64,000 nucleotides of DNA from Candidatus Bathyarchaeum sp. (GTDB lineage: Archaea > Thermoproteota > Bathyarchaeia > Bathyarchaeales > Bathyarchaeaceae): positions 195,042-259,041 of the forward strand of contig JAOZIB010000018.1 in assembly GCA_026014565.1 (NCBI GenBank). Direction: 5' to 3'. The notes under the pieces are model-generated. The model made no database searches and was not told the origin of the DNA. It worked only from the letters and a program-made list of their open reading frames with translations. Below are positions 16,994 through 26,275 of the stretch, in pieces. Both the position numbers and the translations under genes were made by a program. Numbering within the stretch: the stretch's first letter is position 1; each line of letters begins with the position of its first letter.

Positions 16994-17610
16994 TATTGAC
17001 CCCACCGATTCTGATACAATATATTGTCTAAAGGCTTTCTGGGCGGAGCCTTTGGAACCTCATCAGGATACCCCACGGTTATCAGCGCCTGCGGATAAAC
17101 ATTTTCAGGAATTCCCAACACGTTTCTGACTGTTTCAGGACAAAACAACGGCGCACAAAACCAACAAGCAGCCAAACCCTCACCATGAACTGCCAAAAGC
17201 AGGTTCTGAGTCGCAGCCCCCACGCTCTGAGTGCCCATCACGTATTCTGCTTGGCGCCTTTTTTTGTCGGGATAACTGTCCATTTCTTTCATCCCAAGGC
17301 ACACAACAACCAGAACTGGAGGACCACTAAACCGTTTAACAGAATCAGCAACAAAATTTTCCAAAAACACAGAGTCAGTTCCATCTTTTTGCAAATCTTC
17401 TTTCCACTTCATCGCCATTGCCTTTGCCAACTGTTGTTTTGTGTCAAAATCATCTATTACAACAAAACGCCAAGGCTGAGAATTATGCGCAGAAGGCGCC
17501 CATCGGGTAACATCAAAAACTCGTTGAATAACATCACTTGGAACTTTTTTTGACGAAAACTTGCGGACACTGCGTCGGTTCTTGATAAGGGTAAAAAGAT
17601 TTGAAGCCAC
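16993..17610 (-). CDS. Nitroreductase-family flavoprotein
   Basis: FMN-binding oxidoreductase of 205 residues with the family N-terminus (IKNRRSVRKF), RWAPSAHNSQPWRFVV (FMN site) and GEGLAACWF. It overlaps cofD by one base. Some nitroreductase domains act in F420 metabolism (the C-terminal domain of mycobacterial FbiB reduces dehydro-F420), so the placement suggests such a role. That is inference. No cofE is seen in the window. Confidence 0.85.
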   Translation of the reverse strand: MASNLFTLIKNRRSVRKFSSKKVPSDVIQRVFDVTRWAPSAHNSQPWRFVVIDDFDTKQQLAKAMAMKWKEDLQKDGTDSVFLENFVADSVKRFSGPPVLVVVCLGMKEMDSYPDKKRRQAEYVMGTQSVGAATQNLLLAVHGEGLAACWFCAPLFCPETVRNVLGIPENVYPQALITVGYPDEVPKAPPRKPLDNILYQNRWGQ

Positions 17611-17667
17611 GTTTATTCAACCTATTTTTAGTTAATTTGCTAGATAATACAGTTATGAAAACTGCTA

Positions 17668-18546
17668 TTATTTTGCTACTGCGAGTACAAGACAAACATA
17701 ACCGCTGATTCTTCCAAAAAGTTTGCCGTCGTCGGTAGTAAGATATTTTTTCTCTAATTCTTTGGCGGTGTAATGGGAAACTGTGTCAAAGCCTCTTTCA
17801 CGTAAAAACTGCTCAATTTTTCCTTCTTCAATCCCAAATTGATAAGGCTCATCTGATTCTGCGGTTGCTTTTAGGATTTCTTTAGCACCATAACAGTCAC
17901 AGGTTCCATCCACTACAGCTTTGTAAATGTAATTAAAGGCAACAGTGGTGCCAGACGTTTTATGGATAAAACTCAGGGTGGAATCTACAGCCTCAGGGGT
18001 TAAGTATTCTGTGACGCCTTCCCAAATAAACAAAGTTCTTTTGTTTACATCAAATCCTGCTTCCGCCAAAACTTCACCAAGATTCTGGGTGTTAAAATTG
18101 ATAGAAACATAATGTAACTGTTCAGGAACAGAAATGTCGGATTCTTTCAGAAACCTTTGCTTCATTTTCTGGGTTGGGGAACTGTCTAACTCAAAAATCT
18201 GGGTTTGTTTGATGCAGTCTTTAAAACGGTAAGGTCGGGTGTCGTATCCTGCACCAAGAAATACAATCTGAGGCAAATTCTCCAAAAGAGCTTGCTCAAA
18301 AATTGTGTCAAAAAATTTTGTTCGAGCAATAATGTATTCGTAGACTTGTGGAGCTTTTCGTTTTGCTATTGGTAACGTTATTTTGTGCAGTTTCAGAATA
18401 AAACTGTCAATACCTTTCATGTAAATTTTAGCTAAATGGTCAGGACCACGGATTTGCTCATTTTTTTCTTTATTTGCACACGCCCGAAAGAAACAAACAA
18501 TCGCAGCAGTTGAAGAGGGCTTTTCGTCTATAGACTGTTTGCTCAT
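17668..18546 (-). CDS. SAM-dependent methyltransferase, LCMT/PPM1-like family
   Basis: Class I methyltransferase of 292 residues in the leucine carboxyl methyltransferase-like family. SAM-binding motif I is IVFLGAGYDTRPYRF at about residue 92, with IFELDSSPTQ after it and FIWEGVTEYLTPEAV further on. These match secondary-metabolism enzymes that O-methylate small molecules or polyketides. It lies 57 bp upstream of the nitroreductase gene on the same strand. The substrate is unknown. Confidence 0.85.
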   Translation of the reverse strand: MSKQSIDEKPSSTAAIVCFFRACANKEKNEQIRGPDHLAKIYMKGIDSFILKLHKITLPIAKRKAPQVYEYIIARTKFFDTIFEQALLENLPQIVFLGAGYDTRPYRFKDCIKQTQIFELDSSPTQKMKQRFLKESDISVPEQLHYVSINFNTQNLGEVLAEAGFDVNKRTLFIWEGVTEYLTPEAVDSTLSFIHKTSGTTVAFNYIYKAVVDGTCDCYGAKEILKATAESDEPYQFGIEEGKIEQFLRERGFDTVSHYTAKELEKKYLTTDDGKLFGRISGYVCLVLAVAK

Positions 18547-18728
18547 GACTTTCCACCCACCAAATCAAAGATTTTTAGGTACTACTTGTAAGGAATGTTA
18601 GTAAATTAAAGTTAGTTTAACCAAACAGATAACAACAAAACTGGAACCAAAGTCGAAACATCTCTTTTCTGAAAGAGGAATTACGAAAATTGTAGTTGTC
18701 TAAATGAAAATGGGCATCTTTGGATTTG

Positions 18729-18757
18729 TGTTCGGGCACCCGAACAGAACTGTTCGG
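18729..18757. promoter_or_regulatory. Triple TGTTCGG operator before the secreted-protein gene
   Basis: TGTTCGGG-CA-CCCGAACA (18729-18746) is a perfect inverted repeat. The same unit follows again as TGTTCGG (18751-18757), making a second inverted repeat with the middle copy (spacer GAAC). Three copies in alternating orientation within 29 bp, 50 bp before the gene, suggest cooperative binding by a dimeric regulator, possibly the winged-helix protein encoded at 20127. Confidence 0.55.
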
Positions 18758-18806
18758 TACATAGAGTTATGAGTGCTTTTACGACCAGATAATTTGAGGT
18801 GTTAAA

Positions 18807-20123
18807 ATGAAACCCAGCTTAAAATTAACTATCATTGCCCTTTTTGCATTGGGTTTAGGCGTTGCGTATGCGTCGCCTATGCTCCTAACTCCAATGAACG
18901 TACAACCTTTTCCTATAGTACCAGAAGGAGATAAAGCAGAATTCGGTGTCGACATAGTCTACGCCAGCTTCAACCCAGTCGAATGGCAATCCAAAGTACC
19001 TGAATACGCCGAAAATGGATCTATCGTATACAACACGTACCCCGCCGTCAACGTTACATACAACGTCGTCCTAAATGTCACCAACCTTTCAAACCAACCA
19101 GCTACAATCTACGAATTAGCGTTTACAGCCGCTGAAGAACTCTCTGTGAAGCAGTCCATCCTCGGAGGAACATTATACGACCGCGGCCCAACCAAAACGC
19201 CAGTAGATGAAAGTAGACGAGCTTCACATTTCGGCGGCATCGTTGATGGAGTTTATCTTGATGGCGAATGGGTGAACATCACTTGGATTCCCGAAGGTCG
19301 TTGGATAGGCAACACATGGCAGTCACTGCCCTACCCACAATGCTTGATTGCTCTCACGCAAGTCTATTGTAACGAATATGAAGGATTCTTTCCAGGGCCT
19401 CTCACCCCAGACGACGTAGCTAACTTCAGTGCGGATCATTCCCTAAACCGCGCAATTCCTGATCTGCCCACTAATGCAAGCGAAATAGGCATCTGGTTTG
19501 AAGGTGTACCAATCGCCGAATACTATAACTCAACTTGCAATCCCGTGATAACAGTGATGTACATTAACGGGACATGGGTTGACGTAACAGGCAGAGTAAC
19601 AGTAGACAAAACTCAGCCATTCATGGTGGCATCAGGTCTGCTACTAAATGATGTACTAACAGTCGGAGCACAACCTTACGAGAACATATACAACCCAAAC
19701 GATGGACCAATAACAGCGTTGCCCCACTGGAGCGCAGGAATCGGAGTCGGACGAACGTACAGCTGGCTTCCATTCAGCAGTTCTGGCCCCGAAACATTCA
19801 ACAACACATGGGCACCAGGCGAATCAAGGCTTATCATGTTCAACAACACACAGATGTTCATTATCTCGCTAGGAACCAGTGGCGAAGGAATAGATGCGTT
19901 ACAAACAGGAACTATCAAACTGTATGCTTCAGTTTCAAACTACATCGACAACTGGCCCGTTAACGGAACCTACTACAACACTGCCTCAACAACCGTCCAA
20001 GTCGCCCAACTGCAACTGGAGAGGACTTCAAACGGATACACATACAACGCCATCTTAGCCGACAACCAAACGTTCCAACAGGGAAATTCACGCATTGAGG
20101 TCGTCATCATTACCGAGGGTTGA
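18807..20123 (+). CDS. Secreted protein, function unknown
   Basis: A 438-residue protein with a clear signal peptide (residues 1-22, LTIIALFALGLGVAYAS) and no C-terminal membrane anchor. The rest is rich in Asn, Thr, Tyr and Trp with many N-glycosylation sequons (NVT, NLS, NGT, NNT), typical of archaeal surface proteins; AglB could modify it. GAGGTG lies before the ATG. Codon use favours C-ending codons more than the neighbours, perhaps from high expression or transfer. It is followed by a regulator gene after 3 bp. I do not recognise a domain. Confidence 0.7.
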   Translation: MKPSLKLTIIALFALGLGVAYASPMLLTPMNVQPFPIVPEGDKAEFGVDIVYASFNPVEWQSKVPEYAENGSIVYNTYPAVNVTYNVVLNVTNLSNQPATIYELAFTAAEELSVKQSILGGTLYDRGPTKTPVDESRRASHFGGIVDGVYLDGEWVNITWIPEGRWIGNTWQSLPYPQCLIALTQVYCNEYEGFFPGPLTPDDVANFSADHSLNRAIPDLPTNASEIGIWFEGVPIAEYYNSTCNPVITVMYINGTWVDVTGRVTVDKTQPFMVASGLLLNDVLTVGAQPYENIYNPNDGPITALPHWSAGIGVGRTYSWLPFSSSGPETFNNTWAPGESRLIMFNNTQMFIISLGTSGEGIDALQTGTIKLYASVSNYIDNWPVNGTYYNTASTTVQVAQLQLERTSNGYTYNAILADNQTFQQGNSRIEVVIITEG

Positions 20124-20126
20124 GCC

Positions 20127-20600
20127 GTGACCAACAATAACGCAGAAGAGCTCGACGGCACCACCTTAAGCATCTACGCCTACGTCGTCAAAGAAGGCAA
20201 GCCTGTCGGACCACGTGAAGTCAGACGTGCCAACAACCTTACCAGTCCAAGCATCGCTCATTGGCATCTGCAGAAACTAGAAGCTCTAGGGTTGCTTACA
20301 AAAAACAAACTTGGAGAATACATCGTCAAGGAAAAAGTAAGCGTGAGCGGACATCTATGGATTGGTCGAACGTTGGTGCCTCGGCTCGTTTTTTACTCTT
20401 TCTTTTTTATTGGCATTTTGGCGGTGGAAATATGTCTAATCGCTTTACCCTTACTTATGCAAGGTGTTGCCCCTGCAGTGTACCTTTACTACTTGCTTTC
20501 ACCAACCGCTATAGCAACTATTCTGTTTTTGGCAGAAGGGCTGTGGTTACGCAAAAAAATCCTCTCACCAGCCACAAAGAAACACTCCGAAAGCAACTGA
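20127..20600 (+). CDS. Winged-helix protein with two membrane helices
   Basis: A 157-residue protein. Residues about 10-70 form a winged helix-turn-helix (VGPREVRRANNLTSPSIAHWHLQKLEALGL), followed by two hydrophobic helices (about 88-110 and 118-138). The layout is of a membrane-tethered transcription regulator. It starts at GTG 20127, three bases after the stop of the secreted-protein gene, so the pair forms one operon. Such a protein might sense the envelope state and act on the operator at 18729; this is inference. Confidence 0.7.
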   Translation: MTNNNAEELDGTTLSIYAYVVKEGKPVGPREVRRANNLTSPSIAHWHLQKLEALGLLTKNKLGEYIVKEKVSVSGHLWIGRTLVPRLVFYSFFFIGILAVEICLIALPLLMQGVAPAVYLYYLLSPTAIATILFLAEGLWLRKKILSPATKKHSESN

Positions 20601-20931
20601 AGTAGCCCCTCTTTTTGGGAAGGCTTCAGTTATCAGACTCTTTATCTGAGGCATTAGAAAAGTGCGAAGATGGAACGACATTTAATTCAATCTTCTAGCA
20701 CATTTTTTTGTATTGGCGAATTTTAAAAAAGGATTTGTTTCCAAGTTCCTGAACATATTCGCAATCCTAATAGAGGGTCATTGTTGAAAACAGCGTTTTT
20801 TCCTAAAAAACTGCACAACAAAAAAGACTGGAGCCCAGTTAATTTGATGTAACAGAAACTCCTGGGGTCGAAACCTTCATAAACCCTGCTCTCGATAAAC
20901 TCAACACTTGAAAAAATTAGGGTGAGGCATA
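20601..20931 (+). other. Intergenic region before L7Ae
   Basis: No gene is seen. The region holds a weak hairpin (TCAGA...TCTGA near 20634-20650), copy A of the dispersed repeat (20747-20803), a TATA-like CTTCATAAAC at 20875-20884 and the ribosome binding site GGTGAGG at 20921-20927 for L7Ae. Confidence 0.5.
20747..20803 (-). repeat. Dispersed intergenic element, copy A
   Basis: On the minus strand it reads GGAAAAAACGCT, GTTTTCAAC, then CTCTATTAGGATTG and AATATGTTCAGG. Unlike the other five copies it does not follow a stop codon in sense: it is reversed relative to both flanking plus-strand genes. Confidence 0.65.
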
Positions 20932-21315
20932 ATGTCAAAACCATTTTATGCAAAATTTGAAGTCCCCGATGAGGTGGCAGATGCGGCCTATGAAGCCCTG
21001 CAAATAGCCAGCCGAACCGGGTCAGTTAGAATAGGAACAAACGAAACAACCAAATCAGTAGAAAGAGGTCAAGCAAAACTCGTAGTTATTGCAAACGATG
21101 TAGACCCACCGGAAGTAGTGGCACATCTTCCACTTCTATGTGAAGAACGTAAAATCCCTTACGTGTTCGTCCCCAGTAGAGAAAAACTTGGTGTTTCCTC
21201 CGGGATCGAAGTCTCCTCCGCAGCAGTAGCAATTGCTAATGTTGGTGAGGCAGTCGGTTTGGTTAAGGAAATTTCAACCAGACTAGAGGAACTTAAACAG
21301 AAGGGCGCTGAATGA
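20932..21315 (+). CDS. rpl7ae: 50S ribosomal protein L7Ae
   Basis: Kink-turn RNA-binding protein of 127 residues. It is part of the large subunit and of C/D and H/ACA guide complexes and archaeal RNase P. The family motif [20 protein letters not shown] is present, followed by [17 protein letters not shown]. It starts the L7Ae-S28e-L24e cluster with strong ribosome binding site GGTGAGG. It could bind the candidate RNA at 14659 if that carries a kink-turn. Confidence 0.97.
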   Translation: MSKPFYAKFEVPDEVADAAYEALQIASRTGSVRIGTNETTKSVERGQAKLVVIANDVDPPEVVAHLPLLCEERKIPYVFVPSREKLGVSSGIEVSSAAVAIANVGEAVGLVKEISTRLEELKQKGAE

Positions 21316-21533
21316 GCAAACGAGAAGAATCTGATGAGCTAGTTCCCGCAGAAGTCATCCAAGTAGTTGGACGCACAGGGACTACTGGGGAGATCACTCA
21401 GGTTCGAGTTCGTGTTCTTGAAGGAACAGACAAAGGACGAATCATCACACGAAACGTGAAAGGTCCAGTTCGTGCAAACGATATTCTTGTCCTACGAGAC
21501 ACTGAACGGGAAGCAAAACGGCTCAGAAGATAA
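21312..21533 (+). CDS. rps28e: 30S ribosomal protein S28e
   Basis: Small-subunit OB-fold protein of 73 residues near the mRNA exit. It has the motif [22 protein letters not shown] and the conserved tail ending in REAKRLRR. Its ATG overlaps the L7Ae stop (ATGA), indicating coupled translation. Confidence 0.96.
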   Translation: MSKREESDELVPAEVIQVVGRTGTTGEITQVRVRVLEGTDKGRIITRNVKGPVRANDILVLRDTEREAKRLRR

Positions 21534-21544
21534 GGTGAAAAAGC

Positions 21545-21742
21545 ATGCCAAAGAACAAAACATGTTCATTTTGCGGACACGAATTTCCGCCAGGAACCGG
21601 CATGATGTACATCCGAAACGACGGAACAACCCTGCAGTTCTGTTCTAATAAGTGCCGAAAAAGCTCCATTGATTTGAAGCGTGACTCACGCAAAGTCAAG
21701 TGGACAAAATACTTCGGAAAAGAAGAAAAAGGACGAGCATAA
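21545..21742 (+). CDS. rpl24e: 50S ribosomal protein L24e
   Basis: Zinc-binding large-subunit protein of 65 residues. The cysteines are at CSFCG and CSNKCRKS, spaced as in the family, with the conserved [14 protein letters not shown] between. The gene lies 11 bp after S28e with AAGGTG upstream. Confidence 0.96.
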   Translation: MPKNKTCSFCGHEFPPGTGMMYIRNDGTTLQFCSNKCRKSSIDLKRDSRKVKWTKYFGKEEKGRA

Positions 21743-21788
21743 CTGCTTACCCCTTTTTCTTTTGCTTCATGTTTCAGAGGTTAAAAAC

Positions 21789-22439
21789 ATGACCATGAAC
21801 CTAGTAGTCCTTGGTCCACCTGGAGTAGGCAAAGGAACATACGCAAAATATTTAGCCAAAAAATACAACATCCCCACAATTTCTGTTGGCGACCTTTTCC
21901 GTAATGCTATCAAAAACGAAACTCCGCTTGGCAAAAAAATTAAGGGCGTTGTTTCCAGTGGTGAGCTAGTTCCCGACGAACTTGTTAATGAGCTAGTAAA
22001 AAACAGACTTGATGAAGACGACTGCAAAAACGGATTCATTCTTGATGGATATCCCCGAACCGTTCCTCAGGCAGAAGCCATGCCTAGTTTCAAAAACCTT
22101 GATTTGGCGTTGAATTTTGTTGCCCCTGACGATGTTATCATGGAGCGAATCAGCGGACGACGAACCTGCAACAAATGTGGAGCAACCTATCACGTAAAAA
22201 ACATCAAACCAAAAGTTGAAGGTGTTTGTGATGGTTGTGGCGGTGAACTTGTACAGCGTGCTGACGAAAAACCTGACGTTATCAAAAACCGGTTAGCAGT
22301 TTATTATGAAAAAACCAAACCAGTTACTGATTATTTGCAGAAAAAAGGTTTGGTAGCAGACATCGACGCCAACTACAATATTGGCGAAGTAGAAAAGATA
22401 CTTTCTCAGTGTTACTCAGCCATTGACAAACTAAATTAG
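21789..22439 (+). CDS. adk: Adenylate kinase
   Basis: Converts AMP and ATP to two ADP. The 216-residue protein has the P-loop GPPGVGKGTYAK, the AMP-site DGYPRT, and a zinc-type LID domain with CNKCG and CDGCG. ATG 21789, after GAGGTT, gives the standard N-terminus; an upstream frame extension to 21681 overlaps L24e and is not coding. In many archaea nucleoside diphosphate kinase occupies this slot between L24e and aIF5B, so Adk here is a variation on the cluster. Confidence 0.95.
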   Translation: MTMNLVVLGPPGVGKGTYAKYLAKKYNIPTISVGDLFRNAIKNETPLGKKIKGVVSSGELVPDELVNELVKNRLDEDDCKNGFILDGYPRTVPQAEAMPSFKNLDLALNFVAPDDVIMERISGRRTCNKCGATYHVKNIKPKVEGVCDGCGGELVQRADEKPDVIKNRLAVYYEKTKPVTDYLQKKGLVADIDANYNIGEVEKILSQCYSAIDKLN

Positions 22440-22449
22440 GTTCAAACCT

Positions 22450-22469
22450 AGCCCTTTTTTCTTTTTTGT
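22450..22469 (+). terminator. T-rich tract after adk
   Basis: The sequence between adk and aIF5B contains runs CCCTTTTTTC and TTTTTTG, the kind of T-tract that ends archaeal transcription on the non-template strand. A weak promoter before aIF5B would then be needed. Confidence 0.4.
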
Positions 22470-22532
22470 TTATTGTTTAGAGTATAAGCTAAAATAGCCC
22501 CTTTTTATTGAAAATAGCTTGAGGAAAAGCTG

Positions 22533-24311
22533 TTGCCCATACGTCAACCCATTGTTTCGGTGTTAGGTCATATCGACGCTGGAAAAACCAAACTGTTAGA
22601 CAAAATCAGACAAAGCAGTGTCCAGGACCGCGAAGTCGGCGGAATCACCCAGCACATTGGAGCAAGCTATTTCCCTGTAGAAACTTTAGCCCAAATTTGT
22701 GGACCATTGTTTACGGGCATGAAAAAGGACGTTAAGCTTCCCGGGTTGCTGGTTGTAGACACCCCCGGTCATGAAGCCTTTGTTAACTTACGAAAACGAG
22801 GGGGCGCAGTTGCTGATATTGCAATTCTTGTGGTTGATGTTTTGAAGGGTTTTGAAGCCCAAACATACGAGTGCATCGAGATTCTAAAAGAGAAAAAAAC
22901 TCCCTTTCTTGTTGCCGCAAACAAAATTGACCGTGTGCCAGGATGGAAACCCCATGAGGGTTCAACTTTTACTGCTTCTTACAAAAGTCAAGGGCAGTAT
23001 GTTCAACAGGCTTTGGATGAAAATTTGTATCGGCTTATGGGAACTTTTTCGAGGCTTGGGTTTAGAACCGACAAATTCACTAACGTGAAGGATTTCGCCA
23101 AAACAATCGCCATAGTTCCCACAAGCGCAACAACTGGGGAGGGAATTCCGGAACTGTTGGCTGTTCTGATTGGTTTAACTCAACATTACTTGCAAAACAG
23201 GCTTAAAACCACTGAAGGTCCAGCCAAAGGCACAGTTTTGGAAGTAAAAGAAGAACCCGGACTTGGCATAACAGCAAACGTGATAATCTATGATGGAATC
23301 CTGCAAAAGGGAGACCTTATTGTTGTGGGTGCCAAGGAAAAACCTATTGTAACTAACATTCGGGCTGTGTTCTTGCCTAAACCCTTAGATGAGATCCGAG
23401 ACCCCCGAGACAAGTTTACTTCAGTTGATTGTGTTTCTGCAGCCGCCGGAGTAAAAATTGCAGCCCCTGACCTAGAAAACACCCTTGCAGGTGCGCCGGT
23501 TTATGCGGTTCCATCTGAGGACCGTTTGGATGAGTTTGTTCAGATGGTAGTTGACGAGGTTGAACAAATCAAAATCGACACCGATTTGGATGGAATTATT
23601 TTGAAAACTGATGCTTTGGGTTCTCTTGAAGCGATTGCTGAGAGTCTAAAAAGCAGTGGAGTTCCAATCAAAGTAGCTGATGTTGGTGATGTTTCTAAGC
23701 GGGATGTTACCAAAGCTGCAGTAGTTAAAGAGCGCGAGCCTCTTTATGGTGCGATTTTGGCGTTTAATGTTAAAGTTTTGCCCGATGCAGAAGAAGAAGC
23801 CCGAAACCGTGACATACCTATCTTTAACCAAAAAACCATTTACAGCTTAATTGACGAATATACCGACTGGCTCAAACAAGAAGACGAAGCCCGACTTGAC
23901 GCAGAATTCAACCGTTTAGTTAAGCCGGTCAAACTCAAGTTTTTGCCGGGTTATGTTTTTCGTAAAGCCAAACCTGCTGTTGTGGGTGTTGAAGTTCTAG
24001 CCGGAACAGTAAAACCCAAACAAATTTTGGTTAAAGAAGATGGAAAAAACATTGGAGATATTTCCCAAATTCAGGATAAAGGCAAGGCTGCTTCTGAGGC
24101 AAAAGTTGGAGCTCAGATTGCAGTTTCGTTGAGTAAGGCGATTGTTGGTCGTCACATCCATGAGGGTGAGGTTTTCTTTGTTCGTTTGCCTGAAAGGCAT
24201 GCAAAAATTTTGCGGACAAAGTTTGAAGACCGTTTATCTTCTGATGAGCTTGATGCCTTGACAGAATATATTGAGCTTAGGCGTCGTGATTCGCCTTTTT
24301 GGGCGGTTTAA
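22533..24311 (+). CDS. infB: Translation initiation factor aIF5B (IF2-like)
   Basis: GTPase that helps subunit joining. The 592-residue protein has G1 GHIDAGKT, switch II DTPGHEAF and NKID, followed by domain II and the archaeal/eukaryotic C-terminal domains, ending with the alpha-helical tail that contacts aIF1A. Length is normal for archaeal aIF5B. It starts at TTG 22533, with GAGGAAAAG upstream. Its place after L24e and a nucleotide kinase is conserved in archaea. Confidence 0.96.
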   Translation: MPIRQPIVSVLGHIDAGKTKLLDKIRQSSVQDREVGGITQHIGASYFPVETLAQICGPLFTGMKKDVKLPGLLVVDTPGHEAFVNLRKRGGAVADIAILVVDVLKGFEAQTYECIEILKEKKTPFLVAANKIDRVPGWKPHEGSTFTASYKSQGQYVQQALDENLYRLMGTFSRLGFRTDKFTNVKDFAKTIAIVPTSATTGEGIPELLAVLIGLTQHYLQNRLKTTEGPAKGTVLEVKEEPGLGITANVIIYDGILQKGDLIVVGAKEKPIVTNIRAVFLPKPLDEIRDPRDKFTSVDCVSAAAGVKIAAPDLENTLAGAPVYAVPSEDRLDEFVQMVVDEVEQIKIDTDLDGIILKTDALGSLEAIAESLKSSGVPIKVADVGDVSKRDVTKAAVVKEREPLYGAILAFNVKVLPDAEEEARNRDIPIFNQKTIYSLIDEYTDWLKQEDEARLDAEFNRLVKPVKLKFLPGYVFRKAKPAVVGVEVLAGTVKPKQILVKEDGKNIGDISQIQDKGKAASEAKVGAQIAVSLSKAIVGRHIHEGEVFFVRLPERHAKILRTKFEDRLSSDELDALTEYIELRRRDSPFWAV

Positions 24312-24449
24312 ATTGTTGTATGCATTTTTGTAAAGTGATTTTAAATATACCTATTTTATTAAGTCTTACGAAGCCCTATTTTTATGTAATCTGTGAACAA
24401 ACAAAGTCGATTAGCTAGGGCTAAGAAGAATCGATAAATGTGAGAGCTG

Positions 24450-25196
24450 ATGAAAACGGATTCAAAATTCCCTCCTAAGCGAAAAGACTCAGTTTTCCAT
24501 GAGGTGTACCTGATTTATGAGCACTGTGTGTATGCAGCGATTGTTGCTGAATCAAACACTCATATTACAGTATGAACTGATTTAGTCCACCTTGCTTGAA
24601 GAAGACGTAGGGTTATTACATGAAATCAAAACCATACTGATTGAAGAAATTGACATTACTCTCAAGGAAATTGAAACCCGAAAAAAAGCAGGAGAATACT
24701 TCAAATCCAAAATCTGTGAAATCAAAGGTTACCGAATCAAAATTGTAGAGGAATCCATCGACAAACTCGCATAGTATATCATAGGGACTTTTTGGGTTAC
24801 AGAAAAATAGACGCTCTAATGAAAGACCCCCTCATCAAAGATATTTCAGTTGATGGAGTTGGAAGCCCTCCATATGTTTGGTATAGTGATTACGAGTCAT
24901 TTCCAGCAAACATTAGTTTCAAAGACAGTTTAGAACTAAATTTGTATATTTTCCACTTTGCATACTTGGCAAAAAAGAACATTTCTGTGTTTGCTTCGCC
25001 AACAATTTTGTCCACTATTGGATACGTGAAACGGTGTTTTTCGTCAAAAGTTGGTTTTAATGTTTCAATCTCTCAGCTAACAAACTTGTTAATAATATGC
25101 TTAACTTTTGGGTTTTTGGCTAAACTGCCCTCTTCTTCTTTTGAATCTTTTGATATATATTGTCTCTTTTTCTGCAAGAATCCACGAAGAGTTTAA
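24450..25196 (+). pseudogene. Type II/IV secretion ATPase (GspE/ArlI-like), broken
   Basis: Three fragments lie in order. From ATG 24450, VYLIYEHCVYAAIVAESNTH stops at a TGA. After a frameshift, YELI, an in-frame TAG, then STLLEEDVGLLHEIKTIL and EESIDKLA run to 24774. After another shift, GYRKIDALMKDPLIKDISVD and LAYLAKKNISVFASPT follow. These match the N-terminal domain of archaeal pilus/archaellum ATPases, whose usual text is FLGYGKIDPLMRDPYIEDIS. The Walker A and catalytic half are absent, so the gene cannot make a working ATPase. Confidence 0.75.
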
Positions 25197-25378
25197 TCGC
25201 GTCTAGACCTCAAAAATAGGTTTGTTGATTTTTAAAGTATTATGGCGCGCCAAGTTGTACTGGTTATCTGTGTTTACAAAAAAATTGCATGTATTGCTGG
25301 TCTTTATTCTGGATTGGTATCTTGTACAGTCGGACACTCGGGTAAAAGATAAAAGTCCTGCTGTTTTTAGAGGAAGAT

Positions 25379-26272
25379 ATGTCAAAACCAATCTTCTCAG
25401 TAATTGCAACTGGGAGGGGTGAAACCGATACAAACGCCCTCAAAGAAACTTTCAACAACTGGGAGATTGCAAAAAAGGTTTTTGAAGAAAAAACCGGAAA
25501 AAGCCACGCCGTAGAATTTTTGGTGGCAGACGCCGGAGAAAACGCAGAGTTTCCTCAGATCAAGGATTTGCGGGTGATTTCTCCAAAAGAATATGAAGAT
25601 TACCGCATAGACCTTTGGAAACAAGGAATAATCAAATACCCAAACTGGGATACCCCCGCAATAGGCAGAAATTTGGGCTTTAGGCACTCCAAGGGTCAGA
25701 TGCTTGTTTTTAATGACATTGATTCCCTTGTTTCTACGGGCACAGAAATGGATGAAGAATACGTTTTTTCTGATCTAGACAAATACGAAAACTATTTTGA
25801 AGTAATGTATCAAGCTTTCAAACGCAAAGACATCATTGCCTCAGCCCCATCCCTGCGGCCTCGGGACAGCCGAAAACTTGGACGAAGATTTGGAATAATG
25901 GGAGCTAACTTTGTGACCCAATTTTCCCTTATGTTGCCCACTGTAAAGATTTTTGGGATCCCAATTATGGGACCTACTGTTCCTGGACCCAGCATGACCG
26001 TACGCAGAGATATTGCAGAAAAAATGTCTAACGGCAAATCCGGGCCCTACGATCCCGAACTGGGAATATCAGAAGACCAAAAAATTTCCCGACTTATGAC
26101 CAAATATGGAAGAATATCTTACGAAAAATGTGCGGGAGTCTTCACCCGAACATACAGCAGAGTAAGTGAAGGTTTTGACATCGCAAAATCCTTGGGCTAC
26201 GCAATCAAGGGTTCTACATATTACATTTTTCCGGGCTTGTTCAAGTACCGCAGACACGCTTTAACAATCTAA
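25379..26272 (+). CDS. Glycosyltransferase, GT2-like (GT-A fold)
   Basis: A 297-residue cytosolic or membrane-associated transferase. The N-terminal half has IFSVIATGRGE and GRNLGFRHSKGQMLVFNDIDS, the last holding the DxD-type metal site of GT-A enzymes; later GPTVPGPSMTVRRDI and GISEDQKISRLM (the D/E-D acceptor motif). GAGG precedes the ATG. It follows the ATPase pseudogene and is convergent with the DUF1638 gene. Acceptor and sugar are unknown. Confidence 0.75.
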   Translation: MSKPIFSVIATGRGETDTNALKETFNNWEIAKKVFEEKTGKSHAVEFLVADAGENAEFPQIKDLRVISPKEYEDYRIDLWKQGIIKYPNWDTPAIGRNLGFRHSKGQMLVFNDIDSLVSTGTEMDEEYVFSDLDKYENYFEVMYQAFKRKDIIASAPSLRPRDSRKLGRRFGIMGANFVTQFSLMLPTVKIFGIPIMGPTVPGPSMTVRRDIAEKMSNGKSGPYDPELGISEDQKISRLMTKYGRISYEKCAGVFTRTYSRVSEGFDIAKSLGYAIKGSTYYIFPGLFKYRRHALTI

Positions 26273-26275
26273 AAA

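Noticed and set aside
24372-24422. AGCCCTA and TAGGGCT, a 7-bp inverted repeat with a 37-bp spacer before the ATPase pseudogene
   Set aside because: Short arms and long loop are compatible with chance in an AT-rich region, and no gene depends on it.
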